The notes under the pieces: generated by a model
Seen by the model: the letters and a program-made list of their open reading frames with translations, nothing else
Database searches by the model: none
Told to the model about the DNA's origin: nothing
Shown: positions 23,505-37,462 of the stretch, piece by piece
Numbering within the stretch: position 1 is the stretch's first letter
Layout of the letters: each line of letters begins with the position of its first letter
From: Physella acuta
Lineage: Eukaryota > Mollusca > Gastropoda > Physidae
Assembly: GCF_028476545.1 (NCBI RefSeq)
Contig: NW_026731810.1
Location: 814,501 to 878,500, forward strand
Length of the DNA stretch: 64,000 bases
Reading direction: 5' to 3'
Translations under genes and position numbers: made by a program

Positions 23505-25938
23505 CGAATAGAAAAGATACGCAAATGAAATTACAATAATTGTTAATTTTTAAACTTTTCCGCTAATCATCTACTTTCAAAGATCATTAGCTCATCACTT
23601 TTAATATTTTAGGTGTAAAATCTAGCTCCTTTAAATCACCAGCTAACATTGACGTACGCAACATCCAGCATTTAGTGAAAACTTACATAATTCAAGTCTA
23701 TGAATCAATTATACGTACTACATTATTGATGTAAAAAATAATCAAAACTTTAATCTATATATACCTAGTTTAGTTTTTAAACAACTAAGCTTAAGTTCGT
23801 ATTTTGATGAAACTCACTGAAGCGCACATAACTCATGACGACATAGTTTATTTGAGGAAAGTTTGGTTCGTTAAGTTTTATGTTTTCATGCGCGCGATAA
23901 AACGGTTCATTCAGAAACTTCTGACTTGAAATAGGTCAGGGACCTCATCAATTAAGTACGTACCGTTTTACTGACTGGAATCGTAACGGTGCAGGCAGTT
24001 GATCTTCAGTTCTTGACAGGGTTAGGAGGTGAACTTTCAGGAGAGATCTCAAGCGGAAATACAAGTTTACTTACGTAAGAAAAAACGCATTAAAGAACGA
24101 GTATGAATGATAAAGTATTTGTATAGTAGAAAACCAAGAAACAGAAACTTCGACCACTCCGTTAAATTAAATTGATTTACTCCAGTTACAATAGTACATC
24201 AATATTTATGAAATCAGATTACATTGACATTTGTTATCGTTCATACACTTTTTTAAATCACCGTAGTATTGTTGAAATAATTTGAATAATGTTGAAATTC
24301 TAATTTTATACTGCTGGTTAAAAGCACACACTATTAGAGAGACACGTTTTGTTATTTGTAGTAGTAAATACAGTGCAAGATTTAGTGTTAAGTTTCTCGT
24401 AGACAATCAAGAAAGTACAGAAGTTTGAGAAGACTGACACTTAAAACTGACAGGTTTACTAGGTAGATCTATTTCTTATTAGATGTGTAAGCAATAAAGT
24501 GTAGCCAGCCACTTAATGACACGATGTGTTCAGTGTCAGCTGTTTTTATTGTAATTAATTTTATGAAGAATTTTCACCATTAATACTCACAATAAAGAAC
24601 TCAAATTACCTTATATGTTAAAGAAAAATCTTGAAAATAGGATTACCCATGTACCAAAAACTTGTACAAAATCATCAGGGATATTTAAATAAGAAATGTT
24701 TGTCTGCAAACAGACGTTTCACTTGTTAACCTTTCTAAATGAGGATAAAAATTGTACAGATCTATGGAAATACAAAAACTTTGCTGTTGATGTATTGGGC
24801 TCTTAAGTTGTATATTTCTCTCAGCTCTTCAATCTTCTGTATAAATTTCAAGGTGTTTGTATTTTGGTCACGTGGGCTATAGAAATAGGAAAACGAGACA
24901 TTATTTTGGCGCGGATCCCCAGCTGGGTAACAAACTCAAATATGCTTTCATAGCGCTGATTAAATTGACCTCCTTGCGATTTGACCCATAAATCTAAACC
25001 ATTGCCAGGGAACCAACCCATCCTTGCGAAAACTAGGCAACGGTATGACCTACATATTTGACCCGAATAAAATATTTGTTGATCGGAATATCAAAAGCGT
25101 CCATTTCTTGTATTATTTATCTCCGCTTTCGATCAATGGACGTGATATATCACCACGCATTTTTCTTTCCTTTTTTTTATACAACGTAGACTCGTAAATC
25201 CTGACCATCGTTCAGAACAAAACTCCTAACTCTAATACAGATGAGATCAGTTCAAGAAAGATTGAACAGAAAGCGATTGCGTAAGTACAGTAAATAATGT
25301 AGGACTAGAGACTTAGTATGTGCCAGATACCGAGAGATGTTTGAAACATTTGACATGACAAACACTGTAAGTAGGTCTATACTGTGTGTAAATCATGAAA
25401 AACCTGTACTCTCTATGCAGCGGTATTTTAAAATTTGCGAAATCTTCACATCAGGACACGTCTAACAATGTCTGATAATTCTTTGTTAACATTGTTTGGA
25501 AACGTCTGATTAAACCTAGTTAGCTCATGATAAGTTGTTGAATGGGATGTCGAAGATGTTAACATAAAAAGAATATAATTAAAATATATTTTTTTTAATA
25601 TTGTGAACAAAAAATCAAAAGCTTGATTAAATAAGTTGTGTTTTAAAATGATCTATTTAAACGCTTTAAATGGGAACCATTAACTTATAAGTATTTTAAG
25701 TAACAATAGTGTTAATAATAATTTATTTTGTCCAATTTAGTCAAAATCTGTAAAAACATTGTAACGAATATTGTACAACAATGTATGTTATAACTGTTTA
25801 TGGTGTAGTGTTACGCACGCTTTTATCGTGATAATTCTATTTTAGAGACATCTGGAAATCTATCACAATTCATGACACACAATCAGATGAATGGTTACTG
25901 ATACAAACTTGGTACAGTGATTTTTCAAAATAATCAGA
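23505..25938. other. Long intergenic stretch, no gene seen
   Basis: About 2.4 kb of AT-rich sequence without recognised domains, arrays or paired ends. The stretch 24,880-25,150 is slightly less AT-rich but otherwise unremarkable. Confidence 0.4.
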
Positions 25939-25946
25939 CACTAGAT

Positions 25947-26135
25947 CAGTGGTTCTTTACCTGGGTTCGATCGAACCCTGGGGTTCGATGAGTCAGTCGC
26001 AGGGGTTCGGCCAAGTTCGTGTTTCACGAACGGATTTCGTTAGTGCTGACAATGGAAGAATTAAGAAAGGATTGGGTGAATGCGCGTACGAAACTAGTGG
26101 GGTTTGGTAATTTCCAAATGGGTTAAGAACCACTC
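25947..26135. mobile_element. hAT-like MITE, family C
   Basis: The left end is CAGTGGTTCTTTACC and the right end GGGTTAAGAACCACTC, an inverted pair close to the widespread CAGTGGTTCT...AGAACCACTG hAT terminus. The flanks CACTAGAT (25,939-25,946) and CTCTAAAT (26,136-26,143) agree at 6 of 8 positions. The 189-bp interior begins with a short palindromic stretch (gggttcgatcgaaccc) and encodes nothing. Confidence 0.75.
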
Positions 26136-26143
26136 CTCTAAAT

Positions 26144-28382
26144 CATAACCCTTGACATAAGCTACAAGAATGCAAGTATGTTTAGGAAAACATGTTGTTA
26201 TTGTAGAAATACTCCTTCAAGGATACACAATTTAAAACTTTTCATTTTCGTAGAGTGGGTAATATTTTTGTTATTTTAAATTCACGGTGAACATTTTCCG
26301 TCAACTTAAAAAATAGAAATAATTATGTCTTCCAAACCTTATAACAACAAAAGTTTTTTTTTTAAATTTTACGACTAATTACGCCAAAAAAAACCCTCCC
26401 CGCGGAAATCTATTTTTGTACTAATTTTCGTAAACCGATATTTTTTTTTTAAGAAAACAACCACCCGAACTACTTAGAGTTTAAGACACCGATAATTAAA
26501 CGCCTTACCTCACCTTGCAAAACATAATCAACAGCGAGGTTCCGCCGTGTTTTTGTAAATCAAATACCGCCGTTACAGACTCATTAAGGTTTGTGCCACT
26601 CTTTGTCATAACCGTTTAATGATCGGAGAGGAACTCACTGTGTGGCTGAGTCAAGCAGGGAGAGATGTTCGTCTATTAAGATGCTTGTTAAAATTTTTTC
26701 AAGAGCTGATCAAATACGCGGTGGTGTTGTGTCTGTTTATTTTTAGGTCCTTAACTTTGTTTTGGAGCGTTTAACAGTAGGTTTATTTTGGATCTGACTT
26801 TATTTTTAGATATTTTTAGATCTTTAACTATGTTTTGAAAGTTTAACAGGATTTTAATTTCGCTAACAGCAAACCAGCTTTTTTTTTAAACAGGTGGTGG
26901 CTTCTTTGATGAAGGCTAATGATGACTTTATAATTAAGTTGTGATGGCCACTATAATCAAGACTCATGATGGCTGGATAATTAAGTTGTACTAGCTCACG
27001 TCTTTGAAATATAATATAAAGCCTTGCTTTGTGATTTTAGTGTAAAAACGAACACGACAGATTAAAATCGTGCAATGAGTGCTATAGCTTATGCTAGTCA
27101 TAGGTATACAACTGTATAGACTGCTATATAAGACTTGCATCTCCCCGTATCATACTATACACATATAATCACATTGCTTACATGCGCATTTAAGCGAATT
27201 AAAACAGTTCTACTCCTGACTTTAGTTTGTGGGGATGACAAATGTAGTTTGTGCTCTTGTATGTTTAAATCCTGCCAATCATGTATCATTAGCTTAAAAC
27301 GCTACTTAAGAAAACTTGAGAGAATTTGACTTTACTTTGGTCTACCTACCAGAAAACTGGAGATGAAACTTGCTTCAAGAAGATTAACTAATGACTACTT
27401 GGTAATGAGAACAATATGAAGAGCTAATTAACTCATATAATGAATTATGTTTGTGTGTGATTTGAAGCCATGCATAACTATGATGTATCAACTAATTAGT
27501 TCACAATATTCTTGTTTTTGAAAATCGAACATAAAACTACGCTCTTCCAGATTACACCGTTCTTTAATCAGGTAGGCACCTCAATCTTCAGAACGAGTAT
27601 TTTGGCTAGGATGGGCCATTAAAAAAAGCAACACGGCTTATGGGCCAGTAAACAAAACTATTTTACTTACCAGGTTGCAACAAATGGGTGCTCAATGTCG
27701 CTGATTGCAGAGCTTCTAAAGCCTCTCACCTTTCAACTCCGTTTGGTACTTCAAAATACCCCGACCTAATAACAGTATACGTAAACAGCTCATTAGCGTC
27801 TCAACATTGAGATTTTATAGACTAGTTTCTACATTACCGAAACAAAAATAATATTTGAACTATTTTTACTTCAGAAAAACAACGCTCGTGACATTTCTGT
27901 TTAAAACGATTAGGAAAATACTTCAAGGAGCTCTCTAAACACGAGAGTTACTTGCGGGTACTGGCGAGAGTCATGTTTTTAATCAAGCTGCTTGCTTTTC
28001 ACATCATGCGCAGAAAAAAATAATTTCAAGACAATCTAAGACAATATTATGTCAGTAAACGATGTAATCATCTTCTGTGGAATTAGCTGCTGTTATTCGA
28101 TTATGATGTTAGAGTTGTAAGATAAACAAAGCAATATGTTTTAAAGCTGTCAGTAGTTTCAAGTAAAATTTGTGAAGAAATGAATTTTTGCGACAGATTC
28201 TCATATTGTTAATTAAATTTAAGGAGACAGATACTATTTCAAAATTGAAATAACGTATCGTGATAACGAAAAAAAGATTAACTGAAAAAAATATACAAAC
28301 TAAAAAGTCAACTCCTCGTCCATGTCCATTTTGTCTTGTCAGTTTTGTGAGTTTAGGTCTGACTCCACAAATTGTCAGTTTA
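26144..28382. other. Long intergenic stretch, no gene seen
   Basis: No recognised coding region. CpG-bearing sequence at about 26,500-26,640 is less AT-rich and might be regulatory, but no motif proves this. Confidence 0.4.
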
Positions 28383-28640
28383 CTTGTCATATCTTTGCCA
28401 GTGCATTTGTCATATCTTTGCTAGTGCATTAGTCAGTTCTTTGCTAGTGCATTAGTCAGTTCTTTGCTGGTGCATTAGTCAGTTCTTTGCTAGTGCACTT
28501 GTCAGGTTTTTGCTAGTGCACTTGTCATGTCTTTGCTAGTGCACTTGTCATGTCTTTGCTAGTGCACTTGTCATGTCTTTGCTAGTGCACTTGTCATGTC
28601 TTTCCTAATGCTCTTGTCAGTTCTTTGCTAGTGCAAAGTC
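28383..28640. repeat. 23-bp minisatellite
   Basis: About eleven units of tctttgctagtgcacttgtc plus atg or agt; the central units are nearly identical. Confidence 0.9.
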
Positions 28641-29050
28641 CTTGACCCTCTACCTTAGCCAGGGCTCCTAACCCGATATTGGGACAGGTATTAGAGTACC
28701 TCACCCAAGGTTAATTTACCGATTACTAGTCACTTTTTGGTCTCTGGTATTTGGACGTTTAATGTCAAGCCATCAAAACAACTCAAGCTCTATTGTTGAT
28801 ATTTGTCTGACTAAATAATTACTCTAGAGTGGTATTAGATCAGTTCGGCCTTGGCTAGACGTGACGTCAGCTGCACACAGCAGACAACAAAACATCGTAT
28901 TTGAGTAACATGTATTTTTCATTGGTACCACATAGAGAGTTACTAGCATGGTTCTTAATAAATAACATAAAACTTGTATGAGAAATGTATTGTTTTTATC
29001 CGTGTTTCCGACATGCCCAAATAAAGTACTAACACACACACGCATCTATG
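28641..29050. other. Intergenic, nothing recognised
   Basis: No gene or named repeat seen. Confidence 0.4.
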
Positions 29051-29059
29051 GGACAACTA

Positions 29060-29222
29060 CAGAGTTTCTTCCAGGCCAAAAGAATGTCTACCGCCCCCCT
29101 CCCCGCGAACGAAATAGAATTTATATAGAAAATATATACTTTTACCAGTATCCGCCCCCTCCCCCCCCCCACCAGAAAATTTTAAGTACACAACCGTAGA
29201 AAAAAGTCTGAAAGAAACACTG
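29060..29222. mobile_element. hAT-like MITE, family B copy 2
   Basis: Starts CAGAGTTTCTTCCAG and ends CTGAAAGAAACACTG. It shares with the copy at 5,682 the interior order of C run, cgaacgaaat, tttatatagaaaatatatac, C run, gaaaatt, agaaaaaagtctg. The flanks GACAACTA and GACAAAGA agree at 6 of 8 positions. Confidence 0.8.
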
Positions 29223-30215
29223 GACAAAGAACATCCTGTTCTGTGTGAGCTTGCGTTTATTTGTGTGTTTGTTTGTAAAGGTGTGTGCATATGTTTGTGC
29301 GTGTGTGTAGTATGTCACATGTGGTGTGTATATGTGTATTGGTTGCCTATATTGATCATGAATATTCACAATCGAATATCAATAAGCTTTTAACCCTCTA
29401 AGAAAACTGATGATAAAACTACATACATGTCAAACTATTAAAAAAGTGAGTTTCAAAACTACAACTTGCGTAATTTGAATTTTAAAAACCGAATAATTCT
29501 TACCATTAAAAAAAAATCAATATTAAAATATTTAGTACAAAGAGTTCAGTTTAATAATAGATCAAATTATTTTTTATCGAAACTTTGGGAAAAAAAATAG
29601 ATTAAAAGGCAGCTGAAATCTAATATCTGAAAACAAAATGAAAATCTCAACACACACACACACATTCACACACACACACACACACACACACATACATTTT
29701 TTAATTACAGCCATACAGCTAAGAGCAGTCAAACTATGATTTCAATCAAACTTCCCAAGGCAACACAGGGCTTTATACAAACGACGCCAATAAAAGGACC
29801 CCACCCTTACTGTGCCGTCTGCTCTCAAGAAACACCCCCACGGCGGTACTTAAACCACAATGTTTTGGTTTTTCGTTCGTTATTTTTTTAACCATTCGAC
29901 ATACAATCAAATAAAATGACGTTTGAACTGAACAAAAAAAAATCACGTCCAACCCATCCCCTCTCTGCAATGGAGGTAGCCACAGGCTATACATTTAACA
30001 AAGATAAAAACTGATGAATGTATTTTAATAAATAAAAATCTTGTAAGAACGAAAAACTTTTAAGATTCCATTTAAAGATGACAGGAATATTGTTAAATTT
30101 TAAAAGCTAAAACGGCCGTGCCATTGGTTGCAAACAAACCTGTACAAAAGCATTTCTGACGGTACCAAGATGATCATCTTCAAGCTGGCAACTTGTTACT
30201 ATAGAAGCTGTATTG
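29223..30215. other. Intergenic with (AC)n at 29,649-29,692
   Basis: A CA microsatellite and GT-rich sequence (29,260-29,340) are present; otherwise nothing is recognised. Confidence 0.5.
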
Positions 30216-30625
30216 TTAACAAGAGGCGTCACTGTTAAAAATATTGTTAACATGGGGAGTAACTGTTACAAATAATATTGTTAACAAGAGGCGTAACTGT
30301 TACAAACAATATTGTTAACATGGGGAGTAACTGTTACAAATAATATTGTTAACAAGAGGCGTAACTGTTATAAATAACATTGTTAACAAGAGGCGTAACT
30401 GTTACAAATAACATTGTTAACAAGAGGCGTAACTGTTACAAATAACATTGTTAACAAGAGGTGTAACTCTTACAAATAACATTGTTAACAAGAGGCGTAA
30501 ATGTTAACAACAATATTGATAACGTGAAACGTAATTGTTAAAAACAATATTGTTAACATGTGGAGTAACTGTTACAAGCAATATTGTTTACAAGAGACGA
30601 TACGGTAACAAACTATATTGTTAAC
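30216..30625. repeat. 34-bp minisatellite with internal palindromes
   Basis: About twelve units combining attgttaac, aagaggcgtaactgttac or atggggagtaactgttac, and aaacaatattg. Many units carry aacaatattgtt and gttaac palindromes. Confidence 0.9.
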
Positions 30626-30924
30626 ATGTGCATACACATATGCACTAAACACATCGTCACAAGCATAGAACACAACGTAAATAGCACTAAAGTTTATCAG
30701 TTTGTAATAGTGTGTTATATAGGGTGAAGAGGTTTTTAACTTTTTGAACTAATTCAATTACTTTTTCTAGAGTTTTTCTTTTTTTTTAATTTTTTTAAAA
30801 TTTTTTTTAGTGTGTGCTTTGTTTCCTGTTTAATCTTACAAACACCTGATGGAATTTAAGTTCTTGTAGTTCATAGTTCTGATGGCGTTGCCGGTGGTTG
30901 TCAATGTTAATGATTTATTATATA
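30626..30924. other. Intergenic, T-rich
   Basis: A T-rich stretch at 30,735-30,810; nothing else recognised. Confidence 0.4.
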
Positions 30925-31152
30925 AAATATAGTTGGCGGTATATAGACATGTTATATAAAGCCATAAAAGGTAAGGTGGTCCCGAGGCATTTTTATATGG
31001 GGTATTTTAGAGTCATGTTATATTAAGTTACAATTGATTGGGTATTTTAAAGTCATGGTATATAAGTTATATTTGGTAGAGTATTTTATAGTGTGTTATA
31101 TAAAGTTACATTTGGTTGGGTATTTTAGAAGCATGATATATAAAGTTACAAT
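30925..31152. repeat. Degenerate tandem repeat, about 45 bp
   Basis: About five units with gggtattttagagtcatg and ttatataaagttacaattg, diverged and unequal in length. Confidence 0.7.
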
Positions 31153-32544
31153 GTTATTTTAATTCATGAAAACTGATTAAATTTTCATTTTAGACACTAA
31201 ACTAAAGTCAGCAACGCATCAGGGCAATAATAAATCATTGCACAGAAATGTCATCATTTTCTTAGTTTTGTTTCAGATTATTTCTCTTAAGGATGTTTTT
31301 GCTAATTTCATCTTTTGTTATTTTCCGCTTTGTCAGACAAAATTATATGGAAATTAATTCATTAAACTAATTTGATCTTCATTTTCGCAATAATTCTAAA
31401 CGGTTCAAAAACAATATTCTGACTGCCAATGCGAATTAAATCGGGTCTATTATTCAGTGCATTCCCAGATGTAAATTTTATTGAAGGGTTATTTGACAAA
31501 ATGATTTAAACACAGTTGCTGACAATCGTGGCTGGCTACAACAAAGCACTTTGTTTCTCTCTGTTTTTACTTTCGTTTAGCTTTTTTGGCTGAACAATTT
31601 AACAGAAGCAAACAATTCTCCGCTCATTCATTTAACCAATGAGACGCTTTGTTTGCGTTTACGTCATCAGAAATTGTGCACACGTTAATTTAATTGCTGG
31701 TGAAGAAAATGTACAACACTCAAGAAAAAAAATTATTTGAACCGTTTGACAACAATCACGTCATGCTTTAAAACCGGAAGCTGATGAGAGATGTCAAATA
31801 CGACTGCAGTTGGTACAAACTGTAGCGGTGTGCCTATCTGCTTTTTGGTAAAGTTGTAGTAAACTTGAGGGATTAATTAGTCTCGATTAATTAAGTTTTA
31901 AGTACGCCCCTTGTGAATTGTAAACGTTTAATGAAGCAAATGAAAAATCACTTGGAAATAAGAACACTTTAATTAAAAAATTATCCCAATGAAAAATGAA
32001 TGTGGACATTTTGAAACGATGCAAATAGATGGCTTTGAAAACGTCTTTATAAAAATACTACCTTTTCTACAACATTACATGTTTGACATAAAAATATAAT
32101 CGGAGAGAATTTCCGGATCAATTAACGGTCTGGGTCACCTAGATATTTGCTGTATTTTTTAACGATTAAAAAGTTGAACTACTCTTGAATTGCTCCCGAA
32201 AATACATGATTATTCAGGAAGTTTTATTGAGCGTTTGATTAAAAATGTTAATCTGTCAAAAATATTGTTACAGTTAAATAAGCACACCATGGTTTTTTAT
32301 TCTTGCTCAATGTCTCTTATTTTGTAATCCGCTTGGAAAATTTCTCTTTTAAATTTAGGACATGCGTTTTCGATTGTTTATTAATTCACACGCATTGTTT
32401 GAAAATACATGTGAATTGGCACCTGAAGTTTAGGTAGGATGATGGATCAACGTTAAGCAACATTATGAACCAAAGCAACCCGAGTCACAACGGCAATAAA
32501 ACATGCAGGTGTATGCCCACAGGTGTGTCAGGTAATGAACTCAC
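31153..32544. other. Intergenic, no gene seen
   Basis: AT-rich sequence without recognised features. Confidence 0.4.
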
Positions 32545-32549
32545 ATCCC

Positions 32550-35500
32550 TAAAAACCTGTGGTTACTTGACTACAGGAACTCCTAAGGTCATCTGACGAA
32601 CACTTGAGGTCACCTGACAACACGAACACCTGAGGTCACCTGACCAAACGAACACCTGAGGTCACCTGACAACACAAACACCTGAGGTCACCTGACAACA
32701 CGAACACCTGAGGTCACCTGACCAAACGAACACCTGAGGTCACCTGACAACACGAACACCTGAGGTCACCTGACAACACGAACACCTGAGGTCACCTGAC
32801 AACACGAACACCTGAGGTCACCTGACCAAACGAACACCTGAAGTCACCTGACCAAACGAACACCTGAGGTCACCTGACAACACGAACACCTGAGGTCACC
32901 TGACAACACAAACACCTGAGGTCACCTGACCAAACGAACACCTGAGGTCACCTGACAACACGAACACCTGAGGTCACCTGACCAAACGAACACCTGAAGT
33001 CACCTGACCAAACGAACACCTGAGGTCACCTGACAACACGAACACCTGAGGTCACCTGACAACACAAACACCTGAGGTCACCTGACCAAACGAACACCTG
33101 AAGTCACCTGACAACACAAACACCTGAGGTCACCTGACAACACAAACACCTGAGGTCAACTAACTACACGAACACCTGAGGTCACAAAACAAAACGAACA
33201 CCTGAGGTCACCTGACCAAACGAATACCTGAGGTCGCCTGACAAAACGAACAACTGAGGTCACCTGACAAAACAAACTCCTGAGGTCACCTGACAAAACA
33301 AACTCCTGAGGTCACCTGACAAAACGAACAACTGAGGTCACCTGACAAAACAAACTCTTGAGGTCACCAAACAAAACAAACTCCTGAGGTCACCTGACAA
33401 AACGAACTCCTGAGGTCACCAAACAAAACAAACTCCTGAGGTCACCTGACTACACGAACTCCTGGGGTCACCGTACACACTCCTGAGGTCACCTGACAAA
33501 ACAAACGCCTGAGGTCACCAAACAAAACAAACTCCTGAGGTCACCAAACAAAACAAACTCCTGAGGTCACCTGATAAACACCTGAGGTCGCCTGACAAAA
33601 CGAACTCCTGAGGTCACCAAACAAAACAAATTCCTGAAGTCACCTGACAAAACGAACTCCTTAGGTCACCTGATAAACACCTGAGGTCACCTGACAAAAC
33701 AAACTCATGAGGTCACCAAACAAAACTAACTCCTGAGGTCACCAAACAAAACGAACTCCTGAGGTCACCTGATAAACTCCTGAGGTCACCTGACAAAACG
33801 AACTCCTGAGGTCACCAAACAAAACAAACTCCTGAGGTCACCAAACAAAACGAACTCCTTAGGTCACCTGATAAACACCTGAGGTCACCTGACAAAACAA
33901 ACTCATGAGGTCACCAAACAAAACGAACTCCTGAGGTCACCTGACTACACGAACTCCTTAGTTCACCTGATAAACACCTGAGGTCACCTGACAAAACGAA
34001 CTCCTGAGGTCACCAAACAAAACAAACTCCTGAAGTCACCTGACAAAACGAACTCCTGAGGTCACCAAACAAAACAAACTCCTGAGGTCACCAAACAAAA
34101 CGAACTCCTGAGGTCACCTGATAAACACCTGAGGTCACCTGACAAAACGAACTCCTGAGGTCACCAAACAAAACGAACTCCTGAGGTCACCTGACTACAC
34201 GAACTCCTTAGGTCACCTGATAAACACCTGAGGTCACCTGACAAAACAAACTCATGAGGTCACCAAACAAAACGAACTCCTGAGGTCACCTGACTACACG
34301 AACCCCTTAGGTCACCTGATAAACACCTGAGGTCACCTGACAAAACAAACTCATGAGGTCACCAAACAAAACAAACTCCTGAGGTCACCAAACAAAACGA
34401 ACTCCTGAGGTCACCAAACAAAACGAACTCCTGAGGTCACCTGACTACACGAACCCCTTAGGTCACCTGATAAACACCTGAGGTCACCTGACAAAACAAA
34501 CTCATGAGGTCACCAAACAAAACAAACTCCTGAGGTCACTAAACAAAACAAACTCCTGAGGTCACCAAACAAAACGAACTCCTGAGGTCACCTGACAAAA
34601 CACACGCCTGAGGTCACCAAACAAAACGAACTCCTGAGGTCACCTGACAAAACAAACTCCTGAGGTCACCTGACAAAACAAACGCCTGAGGTCACCAAAC
34701 AAAACAAACTCCTGAGGTCACCAAACAAAACAAACTCCTGAGGTCACCTGACAAAACAAACGCCTGAGGTCACCAAACAAAACAAACTCCTGAGGTCACC
34801 TGACAAACCAAACGCCTGAGGTCACCAAACAAAACGAACTCCTGAGGTCACCTGATAAACACCTGAGGTCACCTGACAAAACGAACTCCTGAGGTCACCA
34901 AACAAAACAAACTCCTGAGGTCACCAAACAAAACGAACTCCTGAGGTCACCTGATAAACACCTGAGGTCACCTGACAAAACGAACTCCTGAGGTCACCAA
35001 ACAAAACAAACTCCTGAGGTCACCAAACAAAACGAACTCCTGAGGTCACCTGACTTCACGAACTCCTTAGGTCACCTGATAAACACCTGAGGTCACCTGA
35101 CAAAACGAACTCCTGAGGTCACCAAACAAAACGATCTCCTGAGGTCACCTGACTACACGAACTCCTTAGGTCACCTGATAAACACCTGAGGTCACCTGAC
35201 AAAACAAACTCATGAGGTCACCAAACAAAACAAACTCCTTAGGTCACCTGACAAAACGAACTCCTGAGGTCACCTGATAAACACCTGAGGTCACCTGACA
35301 AAACAAACTCATGAGGTCACCAAACAAAACGAACTCCTTAGGTCACCTGATAAACACCTGAGGTCACCAAACAAAACAAACTCCTGAGGTCACCAAACAA
35401 AACAAACTCCTTAGGTCACCTGATAAACACCTGAGGTCACCTGACAAAACAAACTCCTGAGGTCACCTGACTACACGAACTCCTGAGGTCACCAAACAAA

Positions 35501-36268
35501 ACAAACTCCTGAGGTCACCAAACAAAACAAACTCCTGAGGTCACCTGACAAAACAAACTCTTGAGGTCACCTGACTACACGAACTCCTGAGGTCACCAAA
35601 CAAAACAAACTCCTGAGGTCACCAAACAAAACAAACTCCTGAGGTCACCTGACAAAACAAACTCTTGAGGTCACCAAACAAAACAAACTCCTGAGGTCAC
35701 CAAACAAAACAAACTCCTGAGGTCACCTGACAAAACAAACTCCTGAGGTCACCAAACAAAACAAACTCCTGAGGTCACCAAACAAAACAAACTCCTGAGG
35801 TCACCTGACAAAACAAACTCTTGAGGTCACCAAACAAAACAAACGCCTGAGGTCACCAAACAAAACAAACTCCTGAGGTCACCAAACAAAACAAACTCCT
35901 GAGGTCACCAAACAAAACAAACACCTGAGGTCACCTGACAAAACAAACTCTTGAGGTCACCAAACAAAACAAACTCCTGAGGTCACCAAACAAAACAAAC
36001 TTCTGAGGTCACCTGACTACACGAACTCCTTAGGTCACCTGACAAACTCCTGAGGTCACCAAACAAAACGAACTCCTGAGGTCACCAAACAAAACGAACT
36101 CCTGAGGTCACCTGATAAACACCTGAGGTCACCTGACAAAACAAACTCATGAGGTCACCAAACAAAACGAACTCCTGAGGTCACCTGACTACACGAACTC
36201 CTTATGTCACCTGACAAACTCCTGAGGTCACCTGACAAACACTTGAGGTCACCTGACAAACAAGGTCA
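32550..36268. repeat. Giant minisatellite with AGGTCA in each unit
   Basis: About 3.7 kb of units, mostly 26 bp with a 21-bp variant, or roughly 145 copies. Each unit has a cctgaggtcac core followed by ctgacaacac, ctgaccaaac, caaacaaaac, ctgataaac or ctgactacac. The left domain (to about 33,180) uses the first two linkers; the rest uses the last three. In the right domain a higher-order block recurs: tacac linker, 21-bp gataaac unit, unit with aactcatgagg, caaac unit. No long frame stays open because the unit length is not a multiple of three. Confidence 0.97.
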
Positions 36269-36270
36269 CA

Positions 36271-37454
36271 CCTTAACCAATGTTCCTCTTGCACACAGAC
36301 ACGCCTGCACGATTATGTGACGTCATCAAAAGGAAACAAACTGCACCATCCATCACTCTGATACATTGAACTACTAGCTTCGGGCTGAGGATTGTATTAT
36401 ATAGAAACAACAACACTTCTAAAGCCCTCCTATGTCAACCTGCCCGTTATTAAAATATATGACGCAGTATTAGCGTTATTGAAATAAACGAAGTAATATT
36501 AACGTTATTGGAATACGTTCAATCAAATATGTTAGCATAATAAACACAATAATAATAAATCAAGTCCTAGTTTATTTTATTATAGTTTATTTGGATAGAT
36601 AAAGTAAACACACATTTTAGTTGTGTTTTTTTTAAATTAAATAACCAAATAATGAATGTGTATTGTGTACTAATAAACTGTAACGTGTGGTCGAGTTACA
36701 ATTGTGTGTTATAATTTGAACCTGAAATAGACGATGCACTTAGTCGATGTGAGCACATAATACAGGCTAATTGGGTACCTGAAATAAACAACATCACCAA
36801 AAATCTACTTCTCCTAAGTTACTAGTTTAACTGTGACCTAATTAAAGCTGACATAATGAAACCAACCCGTGATTATCTGGTGACACTGGCTTACGTCACG
36901 CCATCAGCTGTTGACATGCAGGCCCCACAGATTTGATTTCCCCCAACCCCCGGGGGGTCCACGCGTCATACAGCTGTTGACTTGATCAGGTTCAAGTGAG
37001 TTTATCACGGCTTCCCGTGGGTGTTGCATGACGAGGGGGGAGGGGATAGGCTGGTCATTATAGAAATCCCTCGCTGATTTCTATTGAGTCAACGATTTAG
37101 CTTCTGTTGACTAGCTGGAAGGGTTTTATGCTGGGCGATGTACTTGAAAACTGACACGTCTATGAAGTCTCATGGAGTTAGCTCCCTTTAGTGCTGGGCT
37201 GAGTTGCTGCCCTTTAATTGACGTGTTCTGTGTGTTTCATATGCCAGGTTTTTTAAAGTCCTAAGCTGGTTGTGTGTTAAGAATTGGATATTTAATTGCG
37301 ATGTTTGCACGAAAAGTGTTGGCAGGGGTAAACTGGTGTCTTTAAACATCAGGCGGGTATGTGGGCGGACCTGTGACTGTTATTGTGAAACTGTGTGTGG
37401 GTCGGTGGTTTAAATGGTGTGTGGGGAGGGGCGGTTTTAAAAGGTGATGTGGTA
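36271..37454. other. Intergenic, nothing recognised
   Basis: No gene or repeat family identified. Slightly GC-richer at 36,890-37,130. Confidence 0.4.
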
Positions 37455-37462
37455 ATCGTGTG

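Noticed and set aside
32550-36268. CRISPR-like array of repeats and spacers
   Set aside because: The supposed spacers are themselves repeated linkers, the organism is a eukaryote and no cas genes exist; it is a minisatellite.
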